Positions 9,331-17,458 of a stretch of DNA of 64,000 nucleotides are shown here, in pieces; position 1 is the stretch's first letter, and each line of letters starts with the position of its first letter. Position numbers and translations under genes: made by a program. Source of the DNA: Eggerthella lenta DSM 2243 (GTDB taxonomy: Bacteria; Actinomycetota; Coriobacteriia; Coriobacteriales; Eggerthellaceae); NCBI RefSeq assembly GCF_000024265.1, contig NC_013204.1, forward strand, positions 2,220,180 to 2,284,179, read 5' to 3'. The notes beneath the pieces are model-generated. The model was given only the letters and a program-made list of their open reading frames with translations, did not search any database and was not told the DNA's origin.

Positions 9331-9452
9331 ATGGCAGAGATTGCACGCTATGCACGATTATTTGGGTCCGTCGTCAAAGGCGTAGGAAGAAAACCCAGGT
9401 CGGAAGAAACGGCGATGGCGGCGAATCGTGCATAGCGTGCAATCTCTGCCAT
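9331..9452. repeat. Perfect 29-bp inverted repeat with 64-nt loop
   Basis: The arms 9331-9359 and 9424-9452 are exact reverse complements (ATGGCAGAGATTGCACGCTA at the left outer end). The loop is purine-rich. The arms are much more AT-rich than the surroundings. No transposase or open frame accompanies it. It could be a fold-back element or a structured RNA. Confidence 0.8.
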
Positions 9453-9554
9453 GCAGAGGCATGCAGAGGCGACGCGAGCGGGGGCACGGGCGACCCGCCG
9501 TAGAGCCTATGCCAACACGGGCTCCACCCTGCACCCCGCTTCGACGCGCCCGAT

Positions 9555-9606
9555 TATTTCACGTGAAGCAATCGGGCGCTTGAGAGCAAATGTTTCACGC
9601 GAAGCA
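9555..9606. other. Second, degenerate pair of parS-like sites
   Basis: TATTTCACGTGAAGCA (9555-9570) and TGTTTCACGCGAAGCA (9591-9606) each differ from parS at two positions. The 36-bp spacing and the intervening CGCTTGAGA-CA sequence match the first pair, so this looks like a decayed duplicate of the 9034-9085 block. Confidence 0.72.
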
Positions 9607-9721
9607 TCTTGGCCGCGCGCAGGTGCCGCGTGCCGAAAAATCACACGCGGACGGACCAGGCGCGCGGGGACCAGGCGCGCGGGTGCGGCGCTCCAGAGGG
9701 CCTGACGGGAACGCAGGCTCC

Positions 9722-10648
9722 CTAGGCGTCGCGGTCCGCTTCCCCGCCTTCGGCCGGCCCGCCTTCCGCAGCGCGCTCGTCGAAGCCTCCTTGCAACGCG
9801 TCGGCATCGAGCCGGTCGCGCGCATCCTGAGCCCGGAACTCGGACACGAACCCAGCTGAGAAGATGCCGGCCGGAATGGCCACCACGCCGATTGACAGGA
9901 GCATCGTGCAGAAGCCGACGAGGCGCCCGGCGGCCGTGACGGGCACGAGGTCGCCGTAGCCCGTGGTGGTGATGGTGGTCATCGCCCAGTACATGCCCGT
10001 GAACACGCTGTCGAACTTCTCGGGCTGCACGGGATGCTCGATTTCGTACATGAGCACGCTGGCCGTTACGGTGAGCAGGGCGAGCACCATGAATGCCGCC
10101 ACGATCTCCGGGCGGCGCTTTCGGAACACGCACGCGATGGAGCGCAGACCGCGCATGTAGCGCGACAGCTTGATAAGGCGCACGAGGCGGACGATGCGAG
10201 CCGCGTTCAGCATGGGGGACGACACGGGCACGAACAGCACGAGCAAACCGGGCGCGAAGGCCAGCAGGTCGATGATCCCCATCGGCGACAGCGCGTAGCG
10301 CATGCGTGCGCGAGCGGGCGATGCGTCGGGATGGACGAGGTCGGCAGTCCACAGGCGCGCAGCGTACTCCAAGCCGAAGCACACGCTGGACGCCAGCCCG
10401 AAGGCCAGAAGCGCCGCCGACACCCCGGCCGGGATGCCGGGCTGCGTCTCGGCGAACACGAGGATCGCGTTCGCGACGATGAGCGCGAACAGCGCGATGC
10501 CCACGATGCGCGCGACGGCGTTGCCGCGCCGCACGTCCTCGAGCGCAAAGTACGCCTGCCGCTTGAACGCCGAGGGGGCGCGGCGGGGCGCGCGCTTCGC
10601 ATCCCGCGCACCCCCCGCGTGCCCTGCGTTTCGCCTCGCTGCGCCCAT
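9722..10648 (-). CDS. Voltage-gated-type potassium channel
   Basis: 308-aa membrane protein with six hydrophobic segments. It has an arginine-rich S4-like helix (RIVRLVRLIKLSRYMRGLR) and a pore loop bearing the K+ selectivity filter TTTGYGD between the last two helices. Short basic N-terminal and acidic C-terminal tails are cytoplasmic; no RCK domain is attached. It starts 12 bp after the ybjQ-like gene and is likely co-transcribed with it. Likely role is K+ flux or membrane-potential control; gating is not predictable. Confidence 0.9.
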   Translation of the reverse strand: MGAARRNAGHAGGARDAKRAPRRAPSAFKRQAYFALEDVRRGNAVARIVGIALFALIVANAILVFAETQPGIPAGVSAALLAFGLASSVCFGLEYAARLWTADLVHPDASPARARMRYALSPMGIIDLLAFAPGLLVLFVPVSSPMLNAARIVRLVRLIKLSRYMRGLRSIACVFRKRRPEIVAAFMVLALLTVTASVLMYEIEHPVQPEKFDSVFTGMYWAMTTITTTGYGDLVPVTAAGRLVGFCTMLLSIGVVAIPAGIFSAGFVSEFRAQDARDRLDADALQGGFDERAAEGGPAEGGEADRDA

Positions 10649-10660
10649 CGCGTCGGCCCC

Positions 10661-10984
10661 TTACGCCTGCTCGAGGGTCACGGCGGTGCCGGAGGCGGTC
10701 ACCATAAGCATGTTGCCTTGACCCAGCACCTCGTAATCCATGTCCACGCCCACCACGGCGTGCGCGCCCATGGAGGCCGCACGCTGCTCCAGCTCCTGCA
10801 GAGCCTCGTTGCGGGTCTGCAGAAGCTCCTGCTCGTAGCCCTCGCTGCGGCCGCCCACGATGTTGCGGATGCCCGCGCCGAAATCGCGCAGGAAGTTGAT
10901 GCCGGTGATAACCTCGCCGAACACGATGCCGTAGTAGCCGGTGATGCGGTAGCCTTCGACGGAGGGGGTAGTGGTCACGATCAT
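10661..10984 (-). CDS. YbjQ/heavy-metal-binding domain family protein
   Basis: 107-aa protein of the YbjQ (DUF74) family, whose members form pentameric rings of unknown function. Typical features are the N-terminal [14 protein letters not shown] strand, the ISGVVFGE-like segment [12 protein letters not shown], and [14 protein letters not shown] near the C-terminus. The ATG at 10984 is used because AAAGGA lies six nt before it; an upstream TTG would overlap that ribosome site. First gene of a two-gene unit with the potassium channel. Confidence 0.88.
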   Translation of the reverse strand: MIVTTTPSVEGYRITGYYGIVFGEVITGINFLRDFGAGIRNIVGGRSEGYEQELLQTRNEALQELEQRAASMGAHAVVGVDMDYEVLGQGNMLMVTASGTAVTLEQA

Positions 10985-11119
10985 GGGCGTTCCTTTCAAC
11001 GGACGAGCGAACCGATGCGCTTTGCGTGTCCGTTAGCATACCACGATCAGCGCGGAGCCGAGGGTGTACAATAGCAACGTTTACCTGCACCTATGCCAAA
11101 CATGCACGAAAGGCAACCT

Positions 11120-12793
11120 ATGACCGTCGACCTCGTTTCGCTCGCCATCATCGCGCTCGTCGCGGCAGCCTGCCCGATCGTCGCCAAACTCATCCCCAAC
11201 AAGCTGGTTCCCGAGACGGTGTTCCTGCTCATCGCCGGAGCGTTGCTGGGGCCGAACATGACGGGCGCCATCGTGCTCACCGACGCGGTAGGGCTGCTGT
11301 CCGACCTCGGCCTGGCGTTTTTGTTCCTGCTAGCCGGCTACGAGATCAATCCGAAGAGCCTCACCGGGAGCCAGGGCAAGCGCGGGCTGGCAACCTGGTG
11401 CGTATCCATCGTCCTGGCGTTCCTCTTCGTGCATTTCGCCAGCGGCCTGTTTTCCAACGAGCTCGAGTCGGTTGCCATCGCCATCGCGTTGACCACGACG
11501 GCGTTGGGCACGCTCATGCCCATCCTGAAGGAGCGCGGGCTCATGGGAACGCAGGTGGGCGAATCCGTCCTCGCTTACGGCACCTGGGGCGAGCTGGGCC
11601 CGGTGCTGGCCATGGCGCTGCTCTTGTCCACGCGCGCGGAATGGAAGACCGTTCTCATCCTGCTCGCGTTCGTCGCCTTGTGCGTGGTGGCGGCCGTCGT
11701 TCCCGCGAAGGCGAAGAAGGCCGGGCACAAGCTGTTCAACTTCCTCACCGAGAACGCGGAAGGCACCTCCCAGACCATGATGCGCGTCACCGTGCTGCTG
11801 CTGGTGGGGCTGGTGGCGCTCTCCGCGGCGTTCGACCTCGACATCGTGCTGGGCGCGTTCGCCGCCGGGTTCGTGCTGCGCTACATCATTCCCGAGGGCG
11901 ATCACGCGCTGGAGCATAAGCTGGACGGCGTGGCGTACGGCTTCCTCATTCCCGTGTTCTTCGTCGCCTCGGGCGCGAAGATCGACCTCATGGCCGTGTT
12001 CCAACAGCCTGTGATGCTGGTCGGGTTCATCGTGCTGCTCCTGCTCATCCGCACCGTGCCCATATTCGTCGCACTCGCCACCGGCAAGGACACGCGCAGC
12101 ATCTCCACGCACAACCGCTTGACCATCGCCCTGTACTGCACCACGGCGCTGCCCATCATCGTGGCAGTGACCTCGGTAGCCGTGAGCGCAAACGCCATGT
12201 CGCAGGAGACGGCCAGCGTGCTGGTGGCCGCCGGAGCCATCACCGTGTTCCTCATGCCGCTGATGGGCATGCTCACTTATCGCGTGGCCGACGCGAAGCC
12301 CATCGAGGCCGTGAAGGAGATCAGCCGCAACCCGCGCGACATCGGCGACATCCTGCGCGAGCACTGGGAGCTGGAGCGCATGCTGGCACGCAAGGAGGCG
12401 CTCGAGCGGCTGGCGGCACGGCGCGAGGAGCGCGGCCGAGACGGCGAGTCCTGGGAGGAGCAAGCGGCGCTGCTGCAACGTCGCTCGGCCCGCAAGCGCG
12501 CCATCGACGAGGCGCTCGACCTGGCCGCGCAGGAGATAGCGCGTCGCGAGCTGGCACCCGATGCCCGTCCCGACGGAGACGACCCGCTGCTGGCGCAGGC
12601 TCTGCAGCATCGCGAAGAGCGGCGGCGTCGCATGGCCGAGCGCGTTGTGCGCGAGTACCGTCGGCGCATGGACGAGATGGGTCGTGCGGCAGAGCGGATG
12701 GGACTGAGCGAAGACGACGTCAGGCAGATGTTCGAGGACGCGCGACAACGTCGCGACGAGCACCCCGACGAACGCGACGGCCGGCGGCGCTAG
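11120..12793 (+). CDS. Cation:proton antiporter, CPA2/Kef type
   Basis: 557-aa inner-membrane antiporter, probably exchanging K+ or Na+ for H+. Residues 1 to about 390 hold some twelve membrane segments with family features such as LGLAFLFLLAGYEI, LGAFAAGFVLRYI and PVFFVASGAKIDL. There is no TrkA-N nucleotide-binding domain; instead about 160 C-terminal residues form a very charged Arg/Glu-rich, probably coiled-coil cytoplasmic tail. ATG at 11120 is preferred (AAAGG six nt upstream) over 11093. It overlaps the convergent panF stop by four bases. Confidence 0.87.
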   Translation: MTVDLVSLAIIALVAAACPIVAKLIPNKLVPETVFLLIAGALLGPNMTGAIVLTDAVGLLSDLGLAFLFLLAGYEINPKSLTGSQGKRGLATWCVSIVLAFLFVHFASGLFSNELESVAIAIALTTTALGTLMPILKERGLMGTQVGESVLAYGTWGELGPVLAMALLLSTRAEWKTVLILLAFVALCVVAAVVPAKAKKAGHKLFNFLTENAEGTSQTMMRVTVLLLVGLVALSAAFDLDIVLGAFAAGFVLRYIIPEGDHALEHKLDGVAYGFLIPVFFVASGAKIDLMAVFQQPVMLVGFIVLLLLIRTVPIFVALATGKDTRSISTHNRLTIALYCTTALPIIVAVTSVAVSANAMSQETASVLVAAGAITVFLMPLMGMLTYRVADAKPIEAVKEISRNPRDIGDILREHWELERMLARKEALERLAARREERGRDGESWEEQAALLQRRSARKRAIDEALDLAAQEIARRELAPDARPDGDDPLLAQALQHREERRRRMAERVVREYRRRMDEMGRAAERMGLSEDDVRQMFEDARQRRDEHPDERDGRRR

Positions 12794-14328
12794 CCCGCGC
12801 GGCGGGCCGAGGACCCGTTCGCAGCCTCCGCGCCGCTGTCGCAATCAGGGAAGAACACCTCCATGCGGCTGGCCGGCGCCTGCTTGCCGGCCAGCGAGCC
12901 TGCGACCATGCACACGCCAGCCACGACGATGCCTATGACGATCTGATGCAGATCGGCCACTTTGAAGCCGAGCGCCATCGTTGCGCAATACGCCAGCGTA
13001 CCGCCCGCCATCGACCACAGCGCACCCGTCCGGTTCGCCCGCCTCCAGAACAGGCCGCACACCATCACCCAGAAAAACGCCGTCTCAAGGCCGCCGAAGG
13101 CGAACATGTTGATCTTCCATATGACGTCGGGCGGCACGACGGCCAGCACGAACACCACCGCGCCCAGCCCCAGCGTAACCGCCTGGCTCGACACGGACAG
13201 CGCACGCTCCCCCATGCGGCGGCCGCGCGCTTCGGCGTAATGCATCCACACGTCCTTGACCAGCGCCGAGGATGACGAGATAAGCAGCGAGGACACGGTG
13301 GAGATGGAGGCGGCCACCGGCCCTATGATGGCGATGCCCGCCAGCACCGGCGGCAACGTCCGCGAGATGGCCAGCGGGATGATGTTGTCCACGCTGCCGC
13401 CGTAGGCCGCCAGATCCTCGGTGAGCACGCCGGCGGCCAACACGCCGAGCGCCGTGACGCCGATCATCATGGCGCCGATGATGACGGTGCCCACGATCAT
13501 GGCGCGGTGGAGCGATTTCACGTCCTTGTACCCCATCGTGCGCACCACCGACTGCGGCAGGACGAACGTGAACACGCCCACGAGTAGCCACTGGGTAAGG
13601 TACAGCGACGGCGGCATGTTGCCGCCGGACGTGGGCTCCAGCATCTCGGGGTGATTCTGCGCGATCGAGCCCATGATGGCCTCGTAGCCGCCGCCGGCGT
13701 CCAGGATGCCCGCGGCCAGGACCACGATGCCCACGAGCATGGCGATGCCGCAGAGCGCATCGGTCAGCGCCACGCCGCGGAAGCCGCCGATGGTGGTGAA
13801 CAGGATCACGGCAACGCCGAAGAGCACGAGGCCGAACACGTAGGAGTAGCCGGTCACGGCCTCGAACAGCTTCGCACCGCCCACGAACTGCGCGATCATG
13901 GTGGCGCCGAAGAACACGACGACGATGGCGGCCGACAAGTTCGCGAGCGCGTTCGATCCGTAGCGAGCCCGGATGACGTCGGCCACCGTGATCGCATCGA
14001 GCTTGCGCGCGATGAGCGCCATCTTCTTGCCCACGATGCCGTACAGCAGAACGAGCGCCGTCACCTGCACCACGGCCATGTACACCCAGCCGAAGCCGAT
14101 GCTCCACGCCTGGCCCGGACCGCCCACGAACGAGCTCACCGACCCGTACGTGGCGATGGTGGTCATGGCCAGCACGAAGCCGCCCAGGCCGCGGTTGCCG
14201 ATGAAGTACTCCTTCACGAAGCCGCCGTCGTCCGACGCGCTCTGCGTGCGGTGGCGCACGACCACGCTGAGCCCTACGGCGAACGCGAGGAACAGCGCGA
14301 CGGGGACGAGCGCGGCGAGGTTACCCAT
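12790..14328 (-). CDS. panF: Sodium/pantothenate symporter
   Basis: 512-aa member of the sodium:solute symporter family with about thirteen membrane segments, importing pantothenate (coenzyme A precursor) with Na+. Support comes from the family block EYFIGNRGLGGFVLAMTTIATYGSVSSFVGGPG near the N-terminus and GIAIIGPVAASISTVSSLLISSSSALVKD. The upstream yhdT-like gene, overlapping by 8 bp, is the usual partner of panF in other bacteria, which strengthens the substrate call. Confidence 0.88.
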   Translation of the reverse strand: MGNLAALVPVALFLAFAVGLSVVVRHRTQSASDDGGFVKEYFIGNRGLGGFVLAMTTIATYGSVSSFVGGPGQAWSIGFGWVYMAVVQVTALVLLYGIVGKKMALIARKLDAITVADVIRARYGSNALANLSAAIVVVFFGATMIAQFVGGAKLFEAVTGYSYVFGLVLFGVAVILFTTIGGFRGVALTDALCGIAMLVGIVVLAAGILDAGGGYEAIMGSIAQNHPEMLEPTSGGNMPPSLYLTQWLLVGVFTFVLPQSVVRTMGYKDVKSLHRAMIVGTVIIGAMMIGVTALGVLAAGVLTEDLAAYGGSVDNIIPLAISRTLPPVLAGIAIIGPVAASISTVSSLLISSSSALVKDVWMHYAEARGRRMGERALSVSSQAVTLGLGAVVFVLAVVPPDVIWKINMFAFGGLETAFFWVMVCGLFWRRANRTGALWSMAGGTLAYCATMALGFKVADLHQIVIGIVVAGVCMVAGSLAGKQAPASRMEVFFPDCDSGAEAANGSSARRAG

Positions 14329-14596
14329 CGAGGCCCTCCTCGTCGTCCAGCGGGAAGTCGGCGAACACGAACCGCGCCAGCACGATGGCGGCGATGACCG
14401 CGGCGACCCATGTGCCCATGCACCCCGCGATTATCCACAAAGGCGTGCCGAACAGCTGGACGTCGAAGCCTGCGAGCCCGAACCCGCCCACGAGCCACAC
14501 CGCCACGATGACGGCCAGCGCTGCCGCCGTGGCCTTCGCCTCCCTGTTCGTCTGAGCGAGCTTATCCCGATAGCTCGCAAGTTCCCTCTGCGCCAT
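14321..14596 (-). CDS. yhdT: YhdT family small membrane protein
   Basis: 91-aa protein with two membrane segments (AAALAVIVAVWLVGGFGL and LWIIAGCMGTWVAAVIAAIVLA), matching the DUF997/YhdT family found next to panF. Function is unknown; it may support the symporter. The ATG at 14596 has GGGAGG upstream. It overlaps panF by 8 bp, implying translational coupling. Confidence 0.85.
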   Translation of the reverse strand: MAQRELASYRDKLAQTNREAKATAAALAVIVAVWLVGGFGLAGFDVQLFGTPLWIIAGCMGTWVAAVIAAIVLARFVFADFPLDDEEGLDG

Positions 14597-14680
14597 GCGC
14601 GCACCTCCCCGCCGTCGCCGCGCCGTTTCGTCCAACGTATGGTACACCAAGCGCAGCCGTCCCGCGCGCCCCAGTTGGGG

Positions 14681-15271
14681 CTAGATGGCCGATGACACCT
14701 TTTCCAGCAAATCGGCTTTGCCGTTGACGCCCATCTTCGCGTAGATGCGGCGCACGTGGCTCTTCACCGTGTTGAGCGACACCACCAACTCGTCGGCGGC
14801 CTCGGCGAACGTGCGGCCCTCCATGAGCAGGCGCAGCACGTCCTCCTCGCGGCGCGTCAGGTCGTAGGAGCGCGCGAGGCGCGCGCAAGTGGCGTCGAGG
14901 CCGGTGCCCCATTCCGACCCCGGCGCGGCAGCCGGCGTTGCAGGTCGGGGAGCCGGCCGATGGAGCTGCAGATAAGCCACGGCAGCGGCCATGTCGCGGT
15001 TGCGCCAGCGGCGCTCGAGCAGCAGGCACGACGGGAACGACAAGAGACACGCGCAGGCGGCGAACGTCGCGGCCGCATCGACGCCCCGCGTATCGAGCGC
15101 CATAAGCGATCCGACAAGGGTCACGCCGAAGCAGGCAGCCCACGCGCCCGCCGCCCGATACGCCGTGCGGTTGACGCGCGTGCGGAAAAACGCCCGCACC
15201 ACCGCCGCGCAGAACGCGGCGTACACGACGCACGTCAGCGCCAGCACCGCCACCGTCAACCACGAAACCAT
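14681..15271 (-). CDS. LuxR-family regulator with membrane anchor
   Basis: 196-aa protein: three hydrophobic segments in residues 1-85 (first WLTVAVLALTCVVYAAFCAAVV), a short linker rich in Pro/Ala, then a GerE/LuxR helix-turn-helix (LTRREEDVLRLLMEGRTFAEAADELVVSLNTVKSHVRRIYAKMGV). It has no receiver domain, so sensing may occur at the membrane. Membrane-bound LuxR regulators are expanded in Eggerthellaceae, but this one is much shorter than the 12-TM type. The ATG at 15271 follows AAGGGAAGGGG. Target unknown; it may act on neighbouring panF or the divergent 15426 gene. Confidence 0.82.
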   Translation of the reverse strand: MVSWLTVAVLALTCVVYAAFCAAVVRAFFRTRVNRTAYRAAGAWAACFGVTLVGSLMALDTRGVDAAATFAACACLLSFPSCLLLERRWRNRDMAAAVAYLQLHRPAPRPATPAAAPGSEWGTGLDATCARLARSYDLTRREEDVLRLLMEGRTFAEAADELVVSLNTVKSHVRRIYAKMGVNGKADLLEKVSSAI

Positions 15272-15425
15272 CGCCGCCCCTTCCCTTTTGCCGCTTGGAT
15301 CGTCCCAGCATAGCGCAAGCCGCCCGGCGCGGCCGGCAGAACCGGTGATGAAAAACTTCATCATTGCCGCATCGCCGAGGGTCGTGCTAGGTTGGATGCA
15401 GAAGAACACGAAGAAGGAGAGCCTT

Positions 15426-16247
15426 ATGAGCGCAGCACGCAGCAGAATCGCACGGACCCTGATCGGCGCCGCCTGCATCGGGGCGGCCACCTGCGCGTTC
15501 GTCTGGTTCGCCTTCCAGTTCGCCCCCGGCGAGCCGCGCGAGCTGACCGTCGGAGACGAGAGCTACGCGTCGTCCATCGAAGCCAGCGGAAACAGCCGAT
15601 ACGTCGCAGAAGGGATTGTCGACATCCCCTTCGGGCAAACTTACAAAACCGATGGATTGACCTGGGGTAAATGGTTCAGCGTCAGCGAGGATGAACGGAG
15701 CTCCTGGTCCGACGAGGAGCGCGAGCAACGCCTCGCGTCTGAATCGTACCTCTACGACTCCAGCGGCATCGAGTTCGCCGCACAGGGACTCAAGACGGTC
15801 TCGCTGGAGGCTTTCGCGGAGTGGTACCCTCATTATGCGGAGACGACGGGCTACACCGAGGCACGCAAGCACGCATGCAAGGTACTGCTCGTCGATATCG
15901 CGATGACGAACACAAGCGATCATGCCCAAACGCTCCCCCGTTTCGTTCTATGGAGCGAGGACGCCAACGGAGCGAACGACACGCTGGAAAATGGGATGGG
16001 CAGCGACAAATACCTGTTCGAAGAAATGTACGGCGAATCCTCCGACCGCGGCCTCGTGGAAAAGCACCTACCCGATGGCTGGAACGTGCTCGAGCCCGGA
16101 GAAACGCGCAGTTGGACCGTACCGTCCCTCATCTACGAGAACACGTTCCGCGATCCGGCGGCCTACGAGAACATCGACCCGTCCCGCTTCTGCGTAGCTT
16201 TGGCCGACTACGACCCGCCCACCATCTATCGCCTCTGGCTGGGCTGA
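15426..16247 (+). CDS. Hypothetical membrane-anchored exported protein
   Basis: 273-aa protein not recognised with confidence. An N-terminal signal-anchor (LIGAACIGAATCAFVWFAFQF, residues 12-32) precedes an extracellular region of about 235 residues rich in Trp, Tyr and Glu. Its end, LLVDIAMTNTSDHAQTLPRFVLWSEDANG then FRDPAAYENIDPSRFCVALADYDPPTIYRLWLG, resembles DUF5027-like domains with an immunoglobulin-type fold. The start is preceded by GAAGGAGAG. It is divergent from the LuxR gene and followed by a dispersed palindrome. Confidence 0.7.
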   Translation: MSAARSRIARTLIGAACIGAATCAFVWFAFQFAPGEPRELTVGDESYASSIEASGNSRYVAEGIVDIPFGQTYKTDGLTWGKWFSVSEDERSSWSDEEREQRLASESYLYDSSGIEFAAQGLKTVSLEAFAEWYPHYAETTGYTEARKHACKVLLVDIAMTNTSDHAQTLPRFVLWSEDANGANDTLENGMGSDKYLFEEMYGESSDRGLVEKHLPDGWNVLEPGETRSWTVPSLIYENTFRDPAAYENIDPSRFCVALADYDPPTIYRLWLG

Positions 16248-16262
16248 ACCAGCGCCCCCTTC

Positions 16263-16453
16263 GTCATCCTGAGCGAGCGCAGCATTTGACAGTCCAGCGG
16301 ACTGTCAAGCTCCCGAGCACGCGAAGCGAGCGCAGGGAGGCCCCGCGCAGCGGGGACGCGAAGGATCCCATGCGGCGCCAGCCGTGGCGCTTTCCGCTGT
16401 CGCCGCATGGGATCCTTCGACTCCGCGCCTTGCAGCGCTGCGCTCAGGATGAC
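16263..16453 (+). repeat. Dispersed palindromic intergenic element, copy 2
   Basis: Outer arms GTCATCCTGAGCG/complement enclose a 19-bp perfect inner stem (16359-16377 with 16401-16419, CGAAGGATCCCATGCGGCG). It differs from copy 1 by an extra 10-bp stem (TTGACAGTCC, 16286-16295 with 16299-16308) that looks like a palindrome inserted in the element. It again lies between two convergent genes. Confidence 0.78.
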
Positions 16454-16467
16454 AACCTAGGGCGTAG

Positions 16468-17004
16468 TTACTCGCGCACGGCGCGCTCGCGCTTCAACCG
16501 GCGAAGCTTGCGGGCGATGCGGACGAACCCGCACGCCATGAGGATCATGATCGCCGCCCACAGCACGGCGATCGGCAGCATTTCCGGCAGGAAACTGTCT
16601 CTATGCAGCAGGCTCGCCGCTGTCGTCACCTGGACGAGGAGCACGGCCAGCACCAGCACCTCGATGCGGCGCAGATGCGCGATCTTGGAGTCGATGTCGG
16701 AGAACAGGTCGAAGGGCGCGCCATCGCGCGGGCGGCGCAGGTACGCCCAGCGGCCGTACGTTCCGACGCACTCGATGTCCAGATCGCGCAGGAAGTCCAG
16801 ATAACAGCGGCCCTCGGAGCTGCCCGCCGTATGCTCCAGCAGCTCCAGACGGTACTCGTACTCCCCCGGCGCTCCCTCCTCGAACACGTAGCGGATCCCG
16901 CATACGTCGACGAGGGCCAGCCCGCGCGCGGCCCAGGCGTTCAGCCAGTCCTCCTCGCGGTCGAAATCCCATGCCCAGAACAGCCGGTGCATGACCCGCT
17001 TCAT
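16468..17004 (-). CDS. DUF2812 domain-containing membrane protein
   Basis: 178-aa protein. The N-terminal ~105 residues match the DUF2812 pattern (FWAWDFDREEDWLNAWAARGLAL, then GTYGRWAYLRRP). Two C-terminal membrane helices (VLVLAVLLVQVTTAASLL and MLPIAVLWAAIMILMACGF) and a basic tail follow. The ATG at 17004 overlaps the padR stop in ATGA and has GGGGAGG upstream. Coupling to PadR suggests it is the membrane-side partner or effector of that regulator; molecular role unknown. Confidence 0.8.
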   Translation of the reverse strand: MKRVMHRLFWAWDFDREEDWLNAWAARGLALVDVCGIRYVFEEGAPGEYEYRLELLEHTAGSSEGRCYLDFLRDLDIECVGTYGRWAYLRRPRDGAPFDLFSDIDSKIAHLRRIEVLVLAVLLVQVTTAASLLHRDSFLPEMLPIAVLWAAIMILMACGFVRIARKLRRLKRERAVRE

Positions 17005-17318
17005 GCCGACCACCTCCCCACGATCTCCTCGCCGTTTCCCACCAGCTCGCGCAGCCGGTCGAGCTCGACCCGCACCGCATCGCGGCCGGCGCCCGTCAAC
17101 CGGTACTCCTTCTTGCGCCCCGACCCTGCGCCGGGCGCCGGCTCGATCCAGCGCCGTTTCTGCAGCGTGTCGAGCGCGCCGTACAGGGTGCCCGCCGCCA
17201 GGCGCACGCGGCCGTTGCTCAGGCGCTCGGCGTTTTGCATGATGCCGTAGCCGTGCAGCGGCTCGTCGAGCGAGAGCAGGATGTAGAACACCGCCTCGGT
17301 CAGCGCGATCGATTCCAC
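17001..17318 (-). CDS. PadR family transcriptional regulator
   Basis: 105-aa winged-helix repressor (TEAVFYILLSLDEPLHGYGIMQNAE, then RLAAGTLYGALDTLQKRRWIEP and KKEYRLTGAGRDAV). It starts with GTG, preceded by GGAGGG at good spacing. Translation is coupled to the DUF2812 gene by ATGA. Two mirrored palindromes just upstream are the expected binding sites, so the pair is probably autorepressed and induced by a small molecule or envelope stress. Confidence 0.88.
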   Translation of the reverse strand: MESIALTEAVFYILLSLDEPLHGYGIMQNAERLSNGRVRLAAGTLYGALDTLQKRRWIEPAPGAGSGRKKEYRLTGAGRDAVRVELDRLRELVGNGEEIVGRWSA

Positions 17319-17336
17319 GGTTCCCTCCGTTCCAAA

Positions 17337-17383
17337 ACTATATCGGCTTCCGATATAGTCAGTATATCGGAAGCCGATATAGT
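17337..17383. promoter_or_regulatory. Tandem mirrored palindromes, PadR operator
   Basis: ACTATATCGG-CTT-CCGATATAGT (17337-17359) is followed by TATATCGG-AAG-CCGATATA (17363-17381). The second is also the reverse complement of the first, so the block is a palindrome of palindromes. It lies 19 bp before the padR start. Confidence 0.75.
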
Positions 17384-17390
17384 ACGCAAC

Positions 17391-17431
17391 CGTGAAAAAG
17401 AAAGCGACCCCGGCACGCTGCCGAGGTCGCT
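17391..17431 (-). terminator. Intrinsic terminator of thrS
   Basis: AGCGACC/GGTCGCT stem with an inner CGGCA/TGCCG extension, followed on the minus strand by CTTTCTTTTTC, just after the thrS stop. Confidence 0.82.
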
Positions 17432-17458
17432 GTCACGCGGAGGATGGGGAGCAAGCGT

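Larger units (their letters stand above)
8696..9721. other. 1-kb noncoding, repeat-rich parS region
   Basis: No credible gene lies between the convergent patatin and channel genes; frames here are biased GC-rich shadows with low-complexity products. In order it holds a three-unit 38-39 bp repeat, a first parS pair, a 58-bp-offset direct repeat of CG-rich sequence (units from about 9165 and 9223), a long perfect fold-back, and a second, degenerate parS pair. It is an unusually long gap in an otherwise compact chromosome. Confidence 0.7.

Noticed and set aside
8457-9435. Several overlapping Arg/Ala-rich frames in the parS region.
   Set aside because: Low-complexity translations of CG-rich repeats on both strands; no ribosome sites, no domain, frames end at repeats.
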